A stretch of 64,000 bases of DNA, taken from contig NC_092679.1 of assembly GCF_964355755.1 (NCBI RefSeq), positions 18,466,932-18,530,931 on the forward strand, given 5' to 3'. Both the position numbers and the translations under genes were made by a program. Position 1 is the stretch's first letter. Every line of letters begins with the position of its first letter. This document shows, one piece after another, positions 1 through 15,200 of the stretch. The stretch comes from Antedon mediterranea (lineage: Eukaryota > Echinodermata > Crinoidea > Comatulida > Antedonidae). The notes beneath the pieces are model-generated. The model saw only the letters and a list, made by a program, of their open reading frames with translations, was not told the DNA's origin and did no database searches.

Positions 1-221
1 ATTCATTTCCGTATAAAAAGACATTTTTTTTTAATACCAAAAATAAATCCATTGCAGTTTTTTCAGGTAAACAAATTTGTTTAGGTCCAATCTTTAGTGT
101 AGTGGATAACTATTATGTGACATTAAAATGGCATTTTCAACAACAACAAAAATAAAAATTATTTTTCAGGGGGACAATACATCTTTAATAGTTACATCAT
201 ATAATTAATACAAAAACTCAC

Positions 222-3200
222 TCCCATATCTGTCGTGTTTTTTGTTGCATCATTTTCATCGGAGATGCCTTCAGTTCTTGACTGGCAATCCAAAACCTGA
301 GAGATTACAATATTTTAAATTAAGAAAATCGCAAAACAAATTTAGAATGTCCGAGTTTTAAACATCAGTCAGATTCTATTTTGAGAATCCGGATGCAGAA
401 TGCTAAAAAAGAGAACAAATTTCACAACAACAAATGTAATTATTTATAAATATAGTTTTCTATGAGAAGCAGTGGCAATTACCACAAGCATGTTAACCTT
501 TAAAGGTCTTCGCTAGGTTTAGAATCGTGGATTAAATGACAGCTATAGACTATAATCTTGTTATATGCAAAGCATTACCGTACTCCACGACAACACACGC
601 TGTATCGAGAGTTATAAATACCCATGAAAATAGTCCCAGACAATTCGATCAGACTATATCTTCCATTCAAACAACGCACAGCACAAGCAATCGTGGAGCA
701 ATTAGGAAGAAGCGAGTATTTAAAATATCCGTTTCTGAATGGATATTAAAAATACAGTTATTTGCATAACAAACAAGCAAATGGTGAACCTATTTTAGCC
801 ATGGAGATTTTATTACAACTGGAACTACAGTGTATTTTCACACCTGGAAGTTCAATGTCCATCTTGCAGATACTGATTTTCATTCTTTTGTAAAAGCATT
901 GGTGAATAATATTATTATTAAAAGAAATAATGACATAATACATCCTAAATGTTATCTATTAATGTGAACATAAACAACCAGACATTTTATAAGTAGCAAT
1001 GGTTCAAGTAAAGACTACTAACTTTATTTTTATTTTATTTATTTTTTGTTTATTCAATTTTCTGCCATATACAATACAAAGAAGACAAAACAAATATAAA
1101 AGGCAAGGAAAGACCAAACAGGTGCTAAACACCTATGCTAGTCGGTCAACCCAGAAAAGAGCACAGAATTGAAAAAAAAATTACATTCTACAATTAAAGC
1201 ATATACAAGAAAGTGACCAACTACACACATTTTCACAATAAAAATAAGTACTGAGATAATTGAAAAATTTGGTTTTAAGTTGCGAATTTCATATAGTAAA
1301 ATTTAAGATAAATTAAGCACTCGGAAACAGAGCTAGAAACTTGTACACAATAATATTTCACAATCAAAATTATTTCATAATAAAATGTTTGCACAATATG
1401 GACATACAATGCTCAAAGACCAGTACAAGGTCGTATCCATTGTTTAATTTTCTTGACAAAGCACACCCCTACTCAAAAGACACTCTATTCAGGGGACACC
1501 TTATTCAGGGAACACCCTATTCAGGGTCCCCTTTATTCAGGGGGAACCTTTATTCAGGGGACAACCTATTCAGGGGACACCCTATTCCGGGTCCCCTTTA
1601 TTCAGAGGGAACCTTTATTCAGGGGACACACTATTCAGGGGACACCCTATTCAGGAACACCTTTATTCAGGGGGAACCTTTATTCAGGGGACACACTATT
1701 CAGGGGACATCCCTATTCAGGGACACCTTTATTTAGGGGGAAAACCAAACTTTCCTATGCAACACAAAAAAAAAAATACATATTTCCACACTAAGGTCAA
1801 CCTTCAGGGAACATTATTTATTAAGGGAACACTTTTTTTATCCTGACCCTTAAAAGGGATTCTACTGTAGTGTTTCCAAAAACTTGGCTTTTTGCTCCGG
1901 GGTTTTACTTTATGATTAAATAGCTTTTAGTTTTTTTATAAAATTGTTTTGTAATCTAAAAACGGGAACAATAAGGAAGCCACTCCCATGCAGTAGATAG
2001 TCATCCTTTGAATCCAAGGACTTAAAACAATGATGAAACAGAGATTAGAAGTTTATATCCTTTAAAGAGATCATGGAAAGGACATATATATGGGATAGTC
2101 TGAGTCCTACTTAACGGTCTTTCTCAAATGGTTTGACGGTAATATAACTTTTTTTTTTGGGCCTGTTACTGTATATGAATATGGATTTAAATACTGTATT
2201 TTGGAAAAACAGTACTAAATACAGTTATTTACATACGAAACTAACTAATGATGTAAATATTTTAGTCAATAATAAAGCTAATAATTCTCCCATTTTGATC
2301 AAATGAGGAAGTATTTAGGATATATTGAAAACTTTTCTTTTCAAGGTTTCACATGGGTTGGTGAACTATTTGTACTTTCAACAGATTTAACAAAATGTAC
2401 ATAAAATGCCCCTGGATACAAAATAATAGGTTTTGAATTTCACAAGTCATAAATTATACTGGTGCCTACTTAAAATTCTACCAGTTGATAGCAAAGTATT
2501 GTTGCTTAAGAAAAAATCCTTGATTATAATAAATAAATAAATAAACAAGTAGAAATTGATGTTTTACCTTAGATTTTCTCCACTGAATTCTGTTTCTAAG
2601 AATTTCGCAAACTGTTCACGACCTAAAGGATCTCGTAGTAGTTCATCGATACCAAATGTCCATTTTTTCACACGCCATGCAGGCACGTCTTTTAGGCTCC
2701 TTTTACAAAAAAAAAAAACAAAAAATCCTTTAGTTATAAACCTAATACTGTACAACCTTTGTGATTTTTTTTATCGGAAATTGTACAAATGTTGGTTACT
2801 TTTTTAAGGGGCAACTGACCATTGTGCTTTGTTTCTGTATCTGTCTATTGGTCGAATAAATAAATGAAATGAAATTTCAACCGATTTCATGTTTAAAGTA
2901 GGTAAAGCTAATCAGTGCTGTAAATAAATTGTACAGAATTATCAAAAAAAATAATGAATATCAAAACAAATATAATTTTAGGATATGCCCAGATTGTAAA
3001 CAGAAACAATTAGTAAGCAATATTATCTAGAACATATGTTTTAACTAAATGTAGGTCAAGTTATTTAACAATAGCAATAAAAAAAACAAAAACCACAAAA
3101 TCAAGAACTGAATAATATTTTATAATCTCAAGATGGCAGATGTTGTTGAAGAAGCAAGATGGCTAGGCACATACACATTCATGCTATTATTTTAAACAGT

Positions 3201-6200
3201 ATAAACATGGAGCTATATAGCTCCATGGTATAAAGAATACACTACTGTTAATGAAAGTATTGTCCACACCGGATTTTGTTGAAGAAGATGGCTAGGCCTA
3301 ACTATTTTTATTTTATTTTATTTTATTCAATTTTCAGGCACAAAAAAACATGACAACAAGACAGCGGTGCAGCACCCTGAGGATTGCCATGAGTGCAAAG
3401 CACTATCGAGATGGCTCTCCATATACTGCACTTGAACAAATAAGTAAACCATAAAAAGACAAAGATATAAAAATTTAAAATTGCGAGGCATCAAGTTGAA
3501 CAATCATTAAAATTGAATCTAAAAAATATATATATATAAATATTATGTACAGATAAAAATGATTGTTTAAAGATAAAAAAAAATAAAAAGTTTAAAGTTG
3601 CCTGACATAAGACCGGAGAGCTGTCACAAATGTGTTAAAACTAAATAAAGAATGTTCTCTAATATAATTAGGAATCTCTTGCCATACACGGGGAAAATTA
3701 GTGTACAATGAATATTTAAAAGAATTGGTTCTGGCATATTTGTGTTTAAAAATAACTGATTCGGAATACCTTGGATTAAAATCAACAAAATCGTGAATAT
3801 TAAGATCAATTCGACCATACATACATTTCATAATAAAAAGTATACTGAGAAAACACACTCTCTGGTCCATAGATGGCAAATTTAAATGTTCGAGCCGTTG
3901 CTCGTAATCGCCCTTAGCACACAATTTTGTGATCCTTCGAAGAGGTTTATTTATGCTAGTAATATGTTGTTTTTGATGAGGCACCCAAACAGGGGCAGCA
4001 TACTCAAGTATGGGCCTACATAAACCGTTAAAAAGCCTCATCAAAATTACAGGGTCGTTAAATATCACAAAACGCTTTATGAATCCGACAATTTGGAGAG
4101 ATTTTGTGGTAATTGCGGACACATGCGTTGACCAAGAGAGATTGCTTTCAAAGTGAATACCAAGATATTTGTAGGAGGTAACTGCTTGAAGGTCATTAGT
4201 GTGAATATGATAACGAGCATGAATGGGATTACGTTTGCGAGTAATATGGAGAACTTTGCATTTTTTAGCATTAAGTCTCATCATGTTATTTTGACACCAT
4301 TCATCGATGTTATCTAGATCTTTTTGAAGTAATATCGCATCATATTCACATCTAATTGGCCTGAACACCACCGTATCGTCGGCATATTGTCTAATTTGAG
4401 AGGTGATCGACATAGGGAGGTCAAAAACGAACGAGTTGAAAAGTAATGGGCCAAGTACCGACCCTTGAGGTACACCTGAAACAACTTGTGTACGGTCAGA
4501 TATCAGTCCATTAAGGACAATCTGTTGGCAACGATCAGTAAGAAATGAGCCCATCCATTTCAAAATTGGACCACATAGACCAAAATTGTGGAGCTTACGT
4601 AATAGTTTAGGGTGACTCACACGGTCAAATGCTTTTTCCCAATCAAGGAATATAGCATCGACGACTGGTGGGTTCGTACCATCTAATATTTTGGACCATT
4701 CGTGGTATATGGATGAAGCTTGTGTAACACAAGATCTTCCAGGATAGAACCCGTGCTGTACAGGACTAACAAACGCATTACATTGAAGATGAAATAAAAA
4801 ATGATCAGCCACAATACGTTCTAGAACTTTGCCAACAACTGAACAAAGTGATATTGGTCTATAATTACTTATATCATTTCTACTACCAGATTTAAAAATT
4901 GGTACAACATTGGCCAATTTCCATTCCTTCACCACAATGCCTTGGTCAAGGGACATTTGAAAAATTTTAAGCAAAATTGGGGATATAACAGGTGCAGCCA
5001 TACTCAACATCATAGGGGTAATCCCGTCGGGCCCAGGGGATTTATTAGTATCTAAAGATAACAGGGCACGGAAAATTTGATCCCTATTGATGACAATACT
5101 AGTTAAAGGTAAGACAATTTCACTGTGATTACAATAAGATGTTTCGTTTGTTACATTGAAATCATCATTATCTTCAGTAAAATTAGAATGAAAATATTTC
5201 GAAAATGCTTTAGTAGCATTTAAATCTGAATCTATGATATTGCCGTTTAAAGTATACTTTCTTTCTGTTGCACATTTTCGTTTTTTCTTAACATATGACC
5301 AAAATCGTTTAGGATTAGATTTACAGCCTAAACTAAGATTATGGAGGTAATCATAATGAGACTTTCTCGTAGTTTCACGCAATGCGTTACTAAATTTTCT
5401 GTATTTTTCCCACTTATACATGTTATTCGGATGTTTCTTTGCATCTCGATAAAGGCGTCTCTTTTTACGAGACATTTTAATAATTTCAGTTGTTATCCAG
5501 ATTGATTTTCTGCGAGGTTTGCTTTTAGCTTTGGGTATGCAATCATCAATTGCGGCTAGAAAAAGGTCTTTAAAACAAGCCCAAGTGGAATCTAAGTTAA
5601 GCTGTGTAAAGCAGATATCCCACGGGACTGAATTAAGAGTTTGGAAAAAATCATCATGATTAACCTTTTTATATTGATAAAAATATCTAGGAACTTGTTT
5701 AGGACAGACCAACCGTCCAGCTAAGTCAAAGAAGATACCTATATGATCACTTGTACTAATTCCAGGTTCACCTGTGACATTATGAATAATGTCATTATTA
5801 TTACAGAACACAAGGTCTAACATAGAATGTGATCCATTATTTGCATATCTGGTAGGAAAATTTACAAGTTGAACAAGATTAAGAGATGACATTATATTTT
5901 CAAACTCAATATTACAGTTCGAGTTCGAACCAAAGTCATAATTGAAATCACCAGCGATGATCACAGCAGTATATTTGTGCATGATGGAGAGTATATTGTC
6001 TGAGAGTTCTTGAAAATTGGTTAACCATTCTCTTGATGAACTCGGGGGTCTATAAACACAGCCAAGCAGAATACTTCCTCCAGATACATGGATTTCAGCC
6101 AGTTGAACCTCAATATTAGTGTCAATGTCCACAGATAATACATCTATAGAATGTTTGCATGCTATCAGAACACCACCACCGTGTCTGTTTCTGTCGTTTC

Positions 6201-9200
6201 TATGAACACAGTAATCTAACGGGAAAATCTCTGCACTCTTAATCGTTGGATCCAACCATGTTTCAGTCAACAACACTATATCAACATTATTTTCTATCCG
6301 TACTTGAAGATCCTGGATTTTATTAGCAATACTTCGGGCGTTGAACATAGCGATTTTTATGTTGTTGGGTCGGTGGATTTCGTTTAAATCTTTCATTCTG
6401 GAATTCATTGGACCTGGATTTGTTTCAATATCACCAGCAGACAAGATATCAATACTAAAACATGCCGTATGGTTACTGTAATAAGCGATCGGACGTGAGA
6501 AAAACTTACGACTTTTAGGCTGACGACAAGCAGTTCCACACTGACAGTCAGGAAGGTATGCAAACTCTATTGTATTGTGTTTCACACCTGACCACTGATC
6601 GTTGTTGTTGACAGTTCGAAAAACAATAGGCCTAGCACTTGTGGCGTCGTTGACGAACCCGTGAAAAACGTAGTTTTTGTTGTCATAAACACACCGATCG
6701 TTGAAATTTACAGTTACCTGACTCCATTGAACATATTGGTTACTATTGATTAAAATTATGTAGTAAAACCAAAGGTATAAAATCGAAAATTCCTTGATTT
6801 TCCGCAGACCGTAAAACGGTGCTGTGTGAGTCATTGTCGTCTAGCATTCGTATCGTAACTATACATACACATTATGCTATAATTTACATACACATTATGC
6901 TATAATTTAAATAGTAAAAGAATAACAATACTTTTAATAAAAGTATTGTCCACACCAGATTTTGTTGAAAAAGATGGCTAGGCCTAAATGCACATACACA
7001 TTTTAAGCTATCATTTTAAATAGTAAATGAATACACTACTTTTAATGAAACTTGATCATCAGATAAGAGTATTTAGAGCAATAATATAGAAATAGGCCAC
7101 TTTCACATGAGGTGAAAGTTTAATGAATTCCTAATGAAATTAACTTCATAGACATACAGTAACTGAATTTGTTGTATTTCAACGTACAAACAAGCCATAC
7201 TTAACAATATAGTAGAATGCATTTAAGACCCAAAAGAGTTTACTCTGAATAGGGGTTGACCACACAGTGTCAAGACATATATAATTTCACAAGAAAGTGT
7301 ATCGGTGTCCCTCAAATTTGGGTGTCCAAAAAAAGGTGTTCCACATTCACTTACAGATCGTTGGACATAGGTAACTCGCGTAGCACTTTGGTCTTCATAG
7401 AAACAGTCCACCTTCACATGGGGCAAGCGGGGCAAGCAGAGCCGTATATTCCTAAAGTATTAAACTCTTCATTCCCAGTATAAATACAAAGATGGGAATT
7501 CTTTGCTAAGTTCAATCACCGACCGCTACAAGAACTTAGTTACAAATTTCAGCAATCTATACAATCTATAATAATCCGCAGTATTTGAATCAATGTGAGA
7601 ATATTAAAACTCTTGGTATATCTACATAAAAAATGAACCTCTCACAATGAAAGCTTCAATTCAGTTATGGAAAGCTAAACTATGTGCTATCAGTATAAAA
7701 CAAGAGTTCCACTTCCTTCTGAAAAATCTACATACACTGAATGAACAGGAAACAGTTTTACAGAACCTTGCTTCCTGGTTCCACGGACGAAAGTTCACAG
7801 CCAATCATCTTCTAGCAACTTTGCTATGTGCTAAGATGACTTAATAAACAAGTAAAAGATAAGCTTTATGTCTCTCGTTAGGATTAGGGCTAACGAGCAA
7901 GGTTAATTTAACTATTCTTAGAGTGTGGGTGGTCATTGGGCAGTTCTAGCCGTCTATTTCGAATGTGGAATAATATTTGTTATTTCTGTATCTGTGACTA
8001 AAAACAATATTTATAAATAAATAAAATTAAAATTTTTTTTTTAAATAAAGAATTTTCCTAAGGATAATCTAATAATTGAAATGTATGAAAGAAATTCAGT
8101 TACTTGATCAGATGTTTTGTCTTAATTGGATATAACAATTTAAGTAAATATTGGGTGGGACTTGAACCCAAAACCTCTGTCTGGCATTCATATCCCAAGA
8201 CCACATAGCTTGCACTGATGGCCAATATATTCGATCCCAATAAAGCAGTATAAACTGCACTAAGGGCTAAGTTCAGATGTTTTGCCATACTGTGAAAAAA
8301 CCTTTCAAATTCACCTACATATACTTTGTCAAATTTCGTCCGTTTTTTAACCTTTTGTGGACAGTGTTCATTCAAGTCTTCGTACATGCATCATTTCATG
8401 ATTGTTCATTAAAGTTAATTATCATTTAACATAAATACTTTATACTATTTAAGTATTCTGGAATAGGGTCAGTAAACACGGTGAAATAAAGTGCTAGACT
8501 TAACACATTTTCCCATCTTTTAAATTATACTTTTCTGATTTAATTTTTTCCAAAACATATTAAAGCAGGAGCTTTGACATAGAACAAAATGTAATGAATG
8601 ACTATTGCCATATTGTTTTGAAAACTAAACTTAAAAAAAAAAAAAAAACCTCAATGTGGGCGGTCCAATGTAAGGGTGTCAAATTTTTCTTGACTATAGT
8701 CCAAGAAGGAAATAAAATGTGAAAAATGTGCAACTGAGTGTAATAAATATCATCAAAACCTCAAAAGAATATTTCCAAATTTTGCATTTTATTACCTCTG
8801 TCCCTACAGACAAAAACTGAAGTTTATTTTTTTAAACCTAATATTTAAAAAGTCATTTACCTGACCTAATATTTAAAAGGTCATTAACCATAGTAGCACT
8901 ATACTTTTTGAAAAATCACTTAATAACATTCTTTATTAGATATCTGCTGATTTCAATCTAGAAAATTGTATTTATTCAACTTCAACATATTTCTCGATTC
9001 TGATACATTTAGTACAAAAACGAAACCTCAATACTAAATCCTGTATAGATAATATAATATTGATATTTACATAATTTAATAACATAAACAGATGATGTCA
9101 TTCCAACTGAATGTGAAACTTGAAGTATTCTTAACCTAAGATGACCCTTGCTGGCAACCACCTTTATATCCTAGTTTCTGAATCCAAGATATCATAAACT

Positions 9201-12200
9201 CAAGACATACATTACTAAATGACAACAAATTTTAGCAAATATGACGTCCAGAAATAGAGCAACACCATTTTTATGATCTTAATGTTCACAGAAAAATTTA
9301 AACAATTCATTTTTAGTAAACAAAAATGTATGTCTAATCATTCATTAAATAGATATACCAGTGAAGACTCTTTCCCGACATACAGAATTAGCCTCCAAAA
9401 TGGACTTACTTCGTTTTCATTGCATCCCATAATGCCGTTTCGTCGGATATCCATGGATTCGGAGCCTCCATTGTCGTTATCAGGCCGTCGTATTCCCTAT
9501 ATTGCTGACAGTAAGACACCAATCTAAACAAAATGCAAATTTAAAATTGATATTTTTTCCTTAATTCTTTTCTCTGTATTTTAAAGGGGGGTTAAAAGCA
9601 ACCTGGAATTCTATTGTAATCCCAGCCTGCAACAATCACAAGGAATAACCCCATGCGTTGTAAAACAATCAATAGGTTAGACCATTATATACTGATACTG
9701 TGACCAGGACACAGCGACCAGGACTTAAACATAGGATCATGAAATTGGTAAGCCAAACACCAGGCTATGGTATTTCACCACAAAATGAGGAAAATAGTGG
9801 TAGAACAATTTAATATCTCTTTTCCTCCTATCACACAATCAAATTAAACACATTAGTACAATTACATAAACAAAACTAAATACAAGTTACACAAACTAAA
9901 ACCTGCTTCTAAGCATATAATTGTACAATCAATTGTCACCTTTCAGGCCTAAAAACTCTGTATGTATATGTATTACAAAAATCAACTTACAGTTCTGCTA
10001 CTTTTGAAGTTTTATATTGTCGCTTTTCAAGTCTTGCTTTTAGCATATCCACCTAAGAACAACAACAAACGTAAATATATAGCACAAAACACATCGAAGA
10101 GGAAGTATTAAAAATTACCACAACCCCAAAAAAATCACCACAATCTATATTAAAAGGTTACAGTAAAATTGAAACTGATTGTTCAAAACAAGGTAAAACA
10201 GATCATGGTTATACAATGTGAATTGTCCATGTGGAAAATCTGAGTGGCCCTCCACTGTTTTGTGTGACGTAGTTTAGTATAAAAATCAACATAATAGTAA
10301 CAATATTTTATATTATGTTTTGTACATTTCTCTCTGAATGCTTTCTTCACATTCTTTTTTGGCTTTATATTTTTTATCTCAATGGAGGTCAAAGGTCAAT
10401 TATTGTTGATTTTTGCATTTAGCATAGTATTAATATTTCACCTTTGGTTATAAATGCATAAACATTATCTGCAAAAACAATAATTATTTAATAACTATTC
10501 TAATTACAAAAAAATTACTCAATAATCTTTATTTCCTGAAGATACTATGACAGCTTTTTTAAATAAATATAATATTGTACAATGACCACATCAGTTGTAA
10601 TGCCACTATCAACAAGTTGATTATTATGCATTTTAAAAATAGTTCTATGTCCTGGGTGGGCTTATACCTGAAGAGCCAGGCCTCATAATCCTTCCCCCAC
10701 CCCCACCACCCCACACCCCTTAGTTCATATGAATGGACTAATACCAATATCCTAATAAGGGTAACACTAAAGGGGTTGGCAGAGTGTATATGATATGATT
10801 GATATATTGTCAATTTCAAGGGAAAGTTGTTCCTATAGGATGGAGGATGTTACACCAAAGGGGTCTACCATTGTATTTGTTCATTTTAAAAGTTTATAAG
10901 GTTTAATATTGTATTGCATTTTATCTTGATTAAATGTAATTCATTTACAGAGCGTAAAACTAGGGAGGTATAAAAATAATAATCAAATAATATAATAATT
11001 TTTTGATAATAACATTTATATAGCTGCCTGGTAAAACAATGGAGTAATTAGTTCATTTAGTTTCTAAATTCCTTAAAACAAAGTAACAATTTGGAATTCT
11101 GTGTGAAAAATACTAAAATTCAAAAGCTACAAGTTTAAGTTCATTAAAAAAAAAATTTGGATAACCGTTCAATTGACGTTTAAGAGGTTCATTTGGGATG
11201 GTCTTTGCGGTTGTAGTATTTAATCTATATATCCTCTAATAACGAAAAGGATATAACTATTTAACCACACAAGACCATAAGTACACAATACCTGTTTGTT
11301 AATGTTACATTAAAGGAATACATTTGACACCTTACGTCTGTCTCGATTATCACATGATGGCATATTATTCATTACTTTACCGCATAAAACGATGAGCTAT
11401 GCTAAACCATTTTTAACCAGTACCATGACGGAACTAGTCAGACAAGGTCCGGTTCCTGAATAAAACATGTGCACGTGGTGTTGTTTCCACACATTAAAGG
11501 TTGGTTCCCACTAGGACGCAACGCAGGGATGTAAGCACGCCTTAAGTAATTCAACTAATCTGGATCAACTCGTTTGTGTTGCGTACATGCGAGAACCAAG
11601 CTTATGTATGTTCGTCGGACAAACAATTTGGCGCCCATATACACATTTGTTCACTCATAATTACAAATCCAGCACACAGTTCCTACTACTGTAGCTGGCT
11701 ATCTTATTCAAAACCCAGCCAAGTATACTTCACCATGTGTGTTATACAGCATCATTGTGTGGCACTACATAGTTTCGTAGCATGCTGGCACAACTGTCTG
11801 TTTTTTACCAAAAAACTAGATCAATTCATAGAAAGCTCTACAACATAAAAATAAAATCTTACATATAGGTAGGCCTATCGTACATTGTAGCAAACTAGGA
11901 TCTTTTGTGTGTGGAAAAAATTGAATATCAGCTCTTTGTACTAGCTTATAATCCTCTTGTCCAAACACAATGCTTAGGCCTACTACACCAGCTTATATGG
12001 ATCATGTTTGTATGTGAATGAAGTCATGAGGAGTATATCTTAATTCCCGTCTCTCAGCTGTTACATTTTTCTCACACTTTGACCTAAACGCATTAAGTAG
12101 TGGTTTCAAAACGATGAACAAACTATTGTTTTACATAATCTCTGTGAAAGTTGAGCAATTTAGAATGTGAAGTAGTACACATGAGCATGAATGATTCTAT

Positions 12201-15200
12201 TGTACATGTCAATATCATAGTTCTGCCTCTTAACATAGACACTTAGCATTACATCAAATAATTAGTATATTGCGATTCTATATATTTAAATATACATAAA
12301 CATTTTTCTTTGTAATTGTACACCACCACCACTATGTATCTATGATTGAGGTAAAATATATCAAGTAATTATAAAAGTTGGCAATTGCCAATACAGTATA
12401 TAAAAATGAAAAATCCAAGGGTATATATTTATGCACAAATATATCTCTTTTAAAAAATAAGTGACAAAATAGATTAAACAAAAAAAGAATAAAAAAATGT
12501 TTTTTTACTGTATCGTGTGAATTTATACAACATTGCTTTCTTGATATTTTCTTCTAAATACATATTGTTAAATTTATTTTCTTGCTGAATGATGTAGTTA
12601 TAAATTTGATTGTAATTGGAGAGAATACACCAACCTTCTTAGTGTAAAGTGCCATTGGTGAGCAACATGCAAAATGCAGATCGGAACAGCTCTGAACAGC
12701 ATGAAGAAAAGCGCCCCCATACAACAAAAATGTAAAAGGAAAACAAACAATTGAAAAACATAACGTAGAGTATACCGTACAGTCAACTCCGACAAAACCA
12801 GATATCGAGCACATTGGAAACTTTTTACTATTGTTGCTATAAAAACAAGGTTGACATTTATCAATGTTTTTGATTAAGTCAAGATGTGAGTGAAAGGCTG
12901 AGACTTTATTTATCTTACTAAATGGTCTTTTTCATCTAAGATTTCAGTGTAAATAATCATTAAAAATAATTGATGTCTGATTTTAGGGGAGTTGACTGTA
13001 ATAAACAAAGGATAGACAAATAGATTTGAAACATTTGAAAAAAACTAAAGTAGAACCTCCATTATGGGGACAACGTCCGGGACCCAACAAAGTGGCGATT
13101 TAATAGGGGTTTCCTCTGAATAGGGGTTAGCAGCAGTTTTGAATAATATATTTGCCCTTGCTTTTTTCAATACGAAAAGTGTCCCTTTAATAGGGGTGTT
13201 CAAAAGGAGGAGTTCTACTGTATTCAAGTATACGGTGAGGGGAAAAGAGAGCTTGGATTTTATGACACAGTAAGTTACACCATGGCGAGTGCCACAACCA
13301 GTTGTTCAAATCCTCCATAGGAAGTGTTAACACAAAGGATTGTGGGAATGAGAAGAAACAGAATTTAAAAAAAAATGTCATTAACATAGCTGTAACTGGT
13401 CAATAACTAAGAATAAAAATATACATTTACATTGAAGTAAAAATGCATAAAGAAAAGAACGATGCAAAAATATATATATTAATACATATTAATGCGAGAC
13501 ATTCTAGTTTTTTTAACAGCAAACTTTGTAGTGACTAATATACAGTAGTACAGGTGCATTGTAAAAACAGAAGTCTTCAAACTTTGAATAAGGTATAGAT
13601 TTTTTTCTAATATATTGTAAGTACACATGGAGGGCGACAAACACAATATTATGCTTTTCTTTTTAGTTTGTCACAAACAATAATTAGATGAAAATTAATT
13701 CAGAATGTAATTTGTTGATGAATAAACCAATAATTAAGATAACAAAATTATTTGAGGCTATAGAGAGTGAAGTAGAAAGAGTTGTGAGTCACTAGGTCAT
13801 TTGATACTTTTTTCTGTAATATTGTTATGTATATGCTTTGAAATTAAAAAATGTAGGATTAAAAATTGAACTCTTTCGTAAAAGCTATATTATTAATGTG
13901 AACCCAATCATAGTCAATTGAATATAACCCAATAGAAATCCTTCTACCACATACAACAGAATAATGTTATATTAATAAGGGTACGTCTGCGAGCAATTAT
14001 GTTTCGCTGTTGGTACTACTCTATTAGTACTAGCTAGGCTAGATATCTCTACCGAAAACAACAGGTCTAAAAAAGGACATGCAAAAGATTGTTAGCCTGG
14101 ACTGGTGGGATGTAACGGTGTATTTCAAAAGTTAACGCAGAATCCTTTTTATCCTCTGGAGTCTCTCGGTATAATTCTCCCTACAAAATAACATGTTATT
14201 TCGGTCTGATCATCGATCGAGCAAATAAACAGCATGCTTTTTGAGTGAGTGTTGCCATACTCACAAGTTGACTAGAGGTCAAAGTGTGGTCAATAATCGC
14301 TATTTGTGTTGCAGCTAAAAACTGCTCTGCAATAATCGGTTAAAATACGCAATGGATTGAGTGTTTTTAATCGGTTATGTCATTTTGCATCGTTTCTGGT
14401 GCCCAAAAATAATCAATTAAAAAAATAATCAATTAATAACCGAATTATTCCTGCTCAGCAGAAACAGGCCCTAGACCAGGATTGAACCCTGGGCTTTGGG
14501 AATAGAAGGCAAGTATGTCAACTATCAAGGTACAAGCTCCATTAAGGTATACATTACCACAACAGGCTTTTATAGTGGGTTATAAATAAACAATACAACG
14601 AGGTCTACATGTAGATAAACTTGGGTGGTAGTATTTTAGCATGTTTTTTTTGCTTTGTTTGTGTTTTTTTTACCATATTTATATGGACACAAGATGCTCT
14701 ACAGTCTTTGGGAGTGGAGTTGTAATTTTGTCCTTAGAAAAAATCACGACATGTGATGGGAATTGAACCCAGGACCCTTGGAGTGGTAGCAAGCATCATA
14801 ACCACCAAGTAGCCACAACTCTACTCCTGTTTGATAGCAACTGTAGGCCATAGAGAGCAAACTGGCAAAAATTCTAGGATATACATCTTGTAAAAGTAGT
14901 ATACTCTCATGGAATCTCTTGACTACCTAAACTAAATCCTAGCCTATTTACATTTTCCCTTGACAGATGTGGGCAATACGTGCTAATAATACTATCATTT
15001 TAAATGCACTTGTTTGAAAAGTAAACATGCCAATTATCAGTTAGTATGTACAATCAAAATATTTACACACACACTTGACTGATAGTTAGTATAAATCTAA
15101 TTGATGAATCTACTCGCATACATTTAAAAACGACAGTGATGGTGGAAGAAGTGTAAATTTATCACTTTTTCACTCATTGTAGTATAAAGATATTAAATAC

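Larger units (their letters stand above)
297..2567. other. RGS7 intron before the last exon seen
   Basis: Intron between RGS-domain exons. It contains a LINE 3' end remnant near 1026-1200 and the composite element 1476-1870. Nothing else coding-like was recognised; short reading frames at 536-943 have no recognisable family features. Confidence 0.6.
2700..9409. other. RGS7 intron hosting the intact LINE
   Basis: 6.7 kb intron. Besides the LINE at 3306-6855 and the local repeats that flank it, it has a retrotransposon-like tail near 7915-8040 ('aaataaataaaatt') and a tRNA-like segment with an 'acttgaaccc' box near 8150-8220. Between 8230 and 9409 I see only AT-rich unique sequence. Confidence 0.6.

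Noticed and set aside
1341-1794. Frames of 131 and 113 codons with LFRG/YSG repeats
   Set aside because: Translation of the 'attcaggggacac' minisatellite.
7647-7844. 65-codon plus-strand frame starting [11 protein letters not shown]
   Set aside because: No recognisable family, no splice or start context beyond chance, and it lies in a repeat-rich RGS7 intron.
14640-14825. Possible tRNA gene
   Set aside because: A and B boxes are present but the flanks do not form an acceptor stem and the sequence continues into a SINE body with an A-rich tail.
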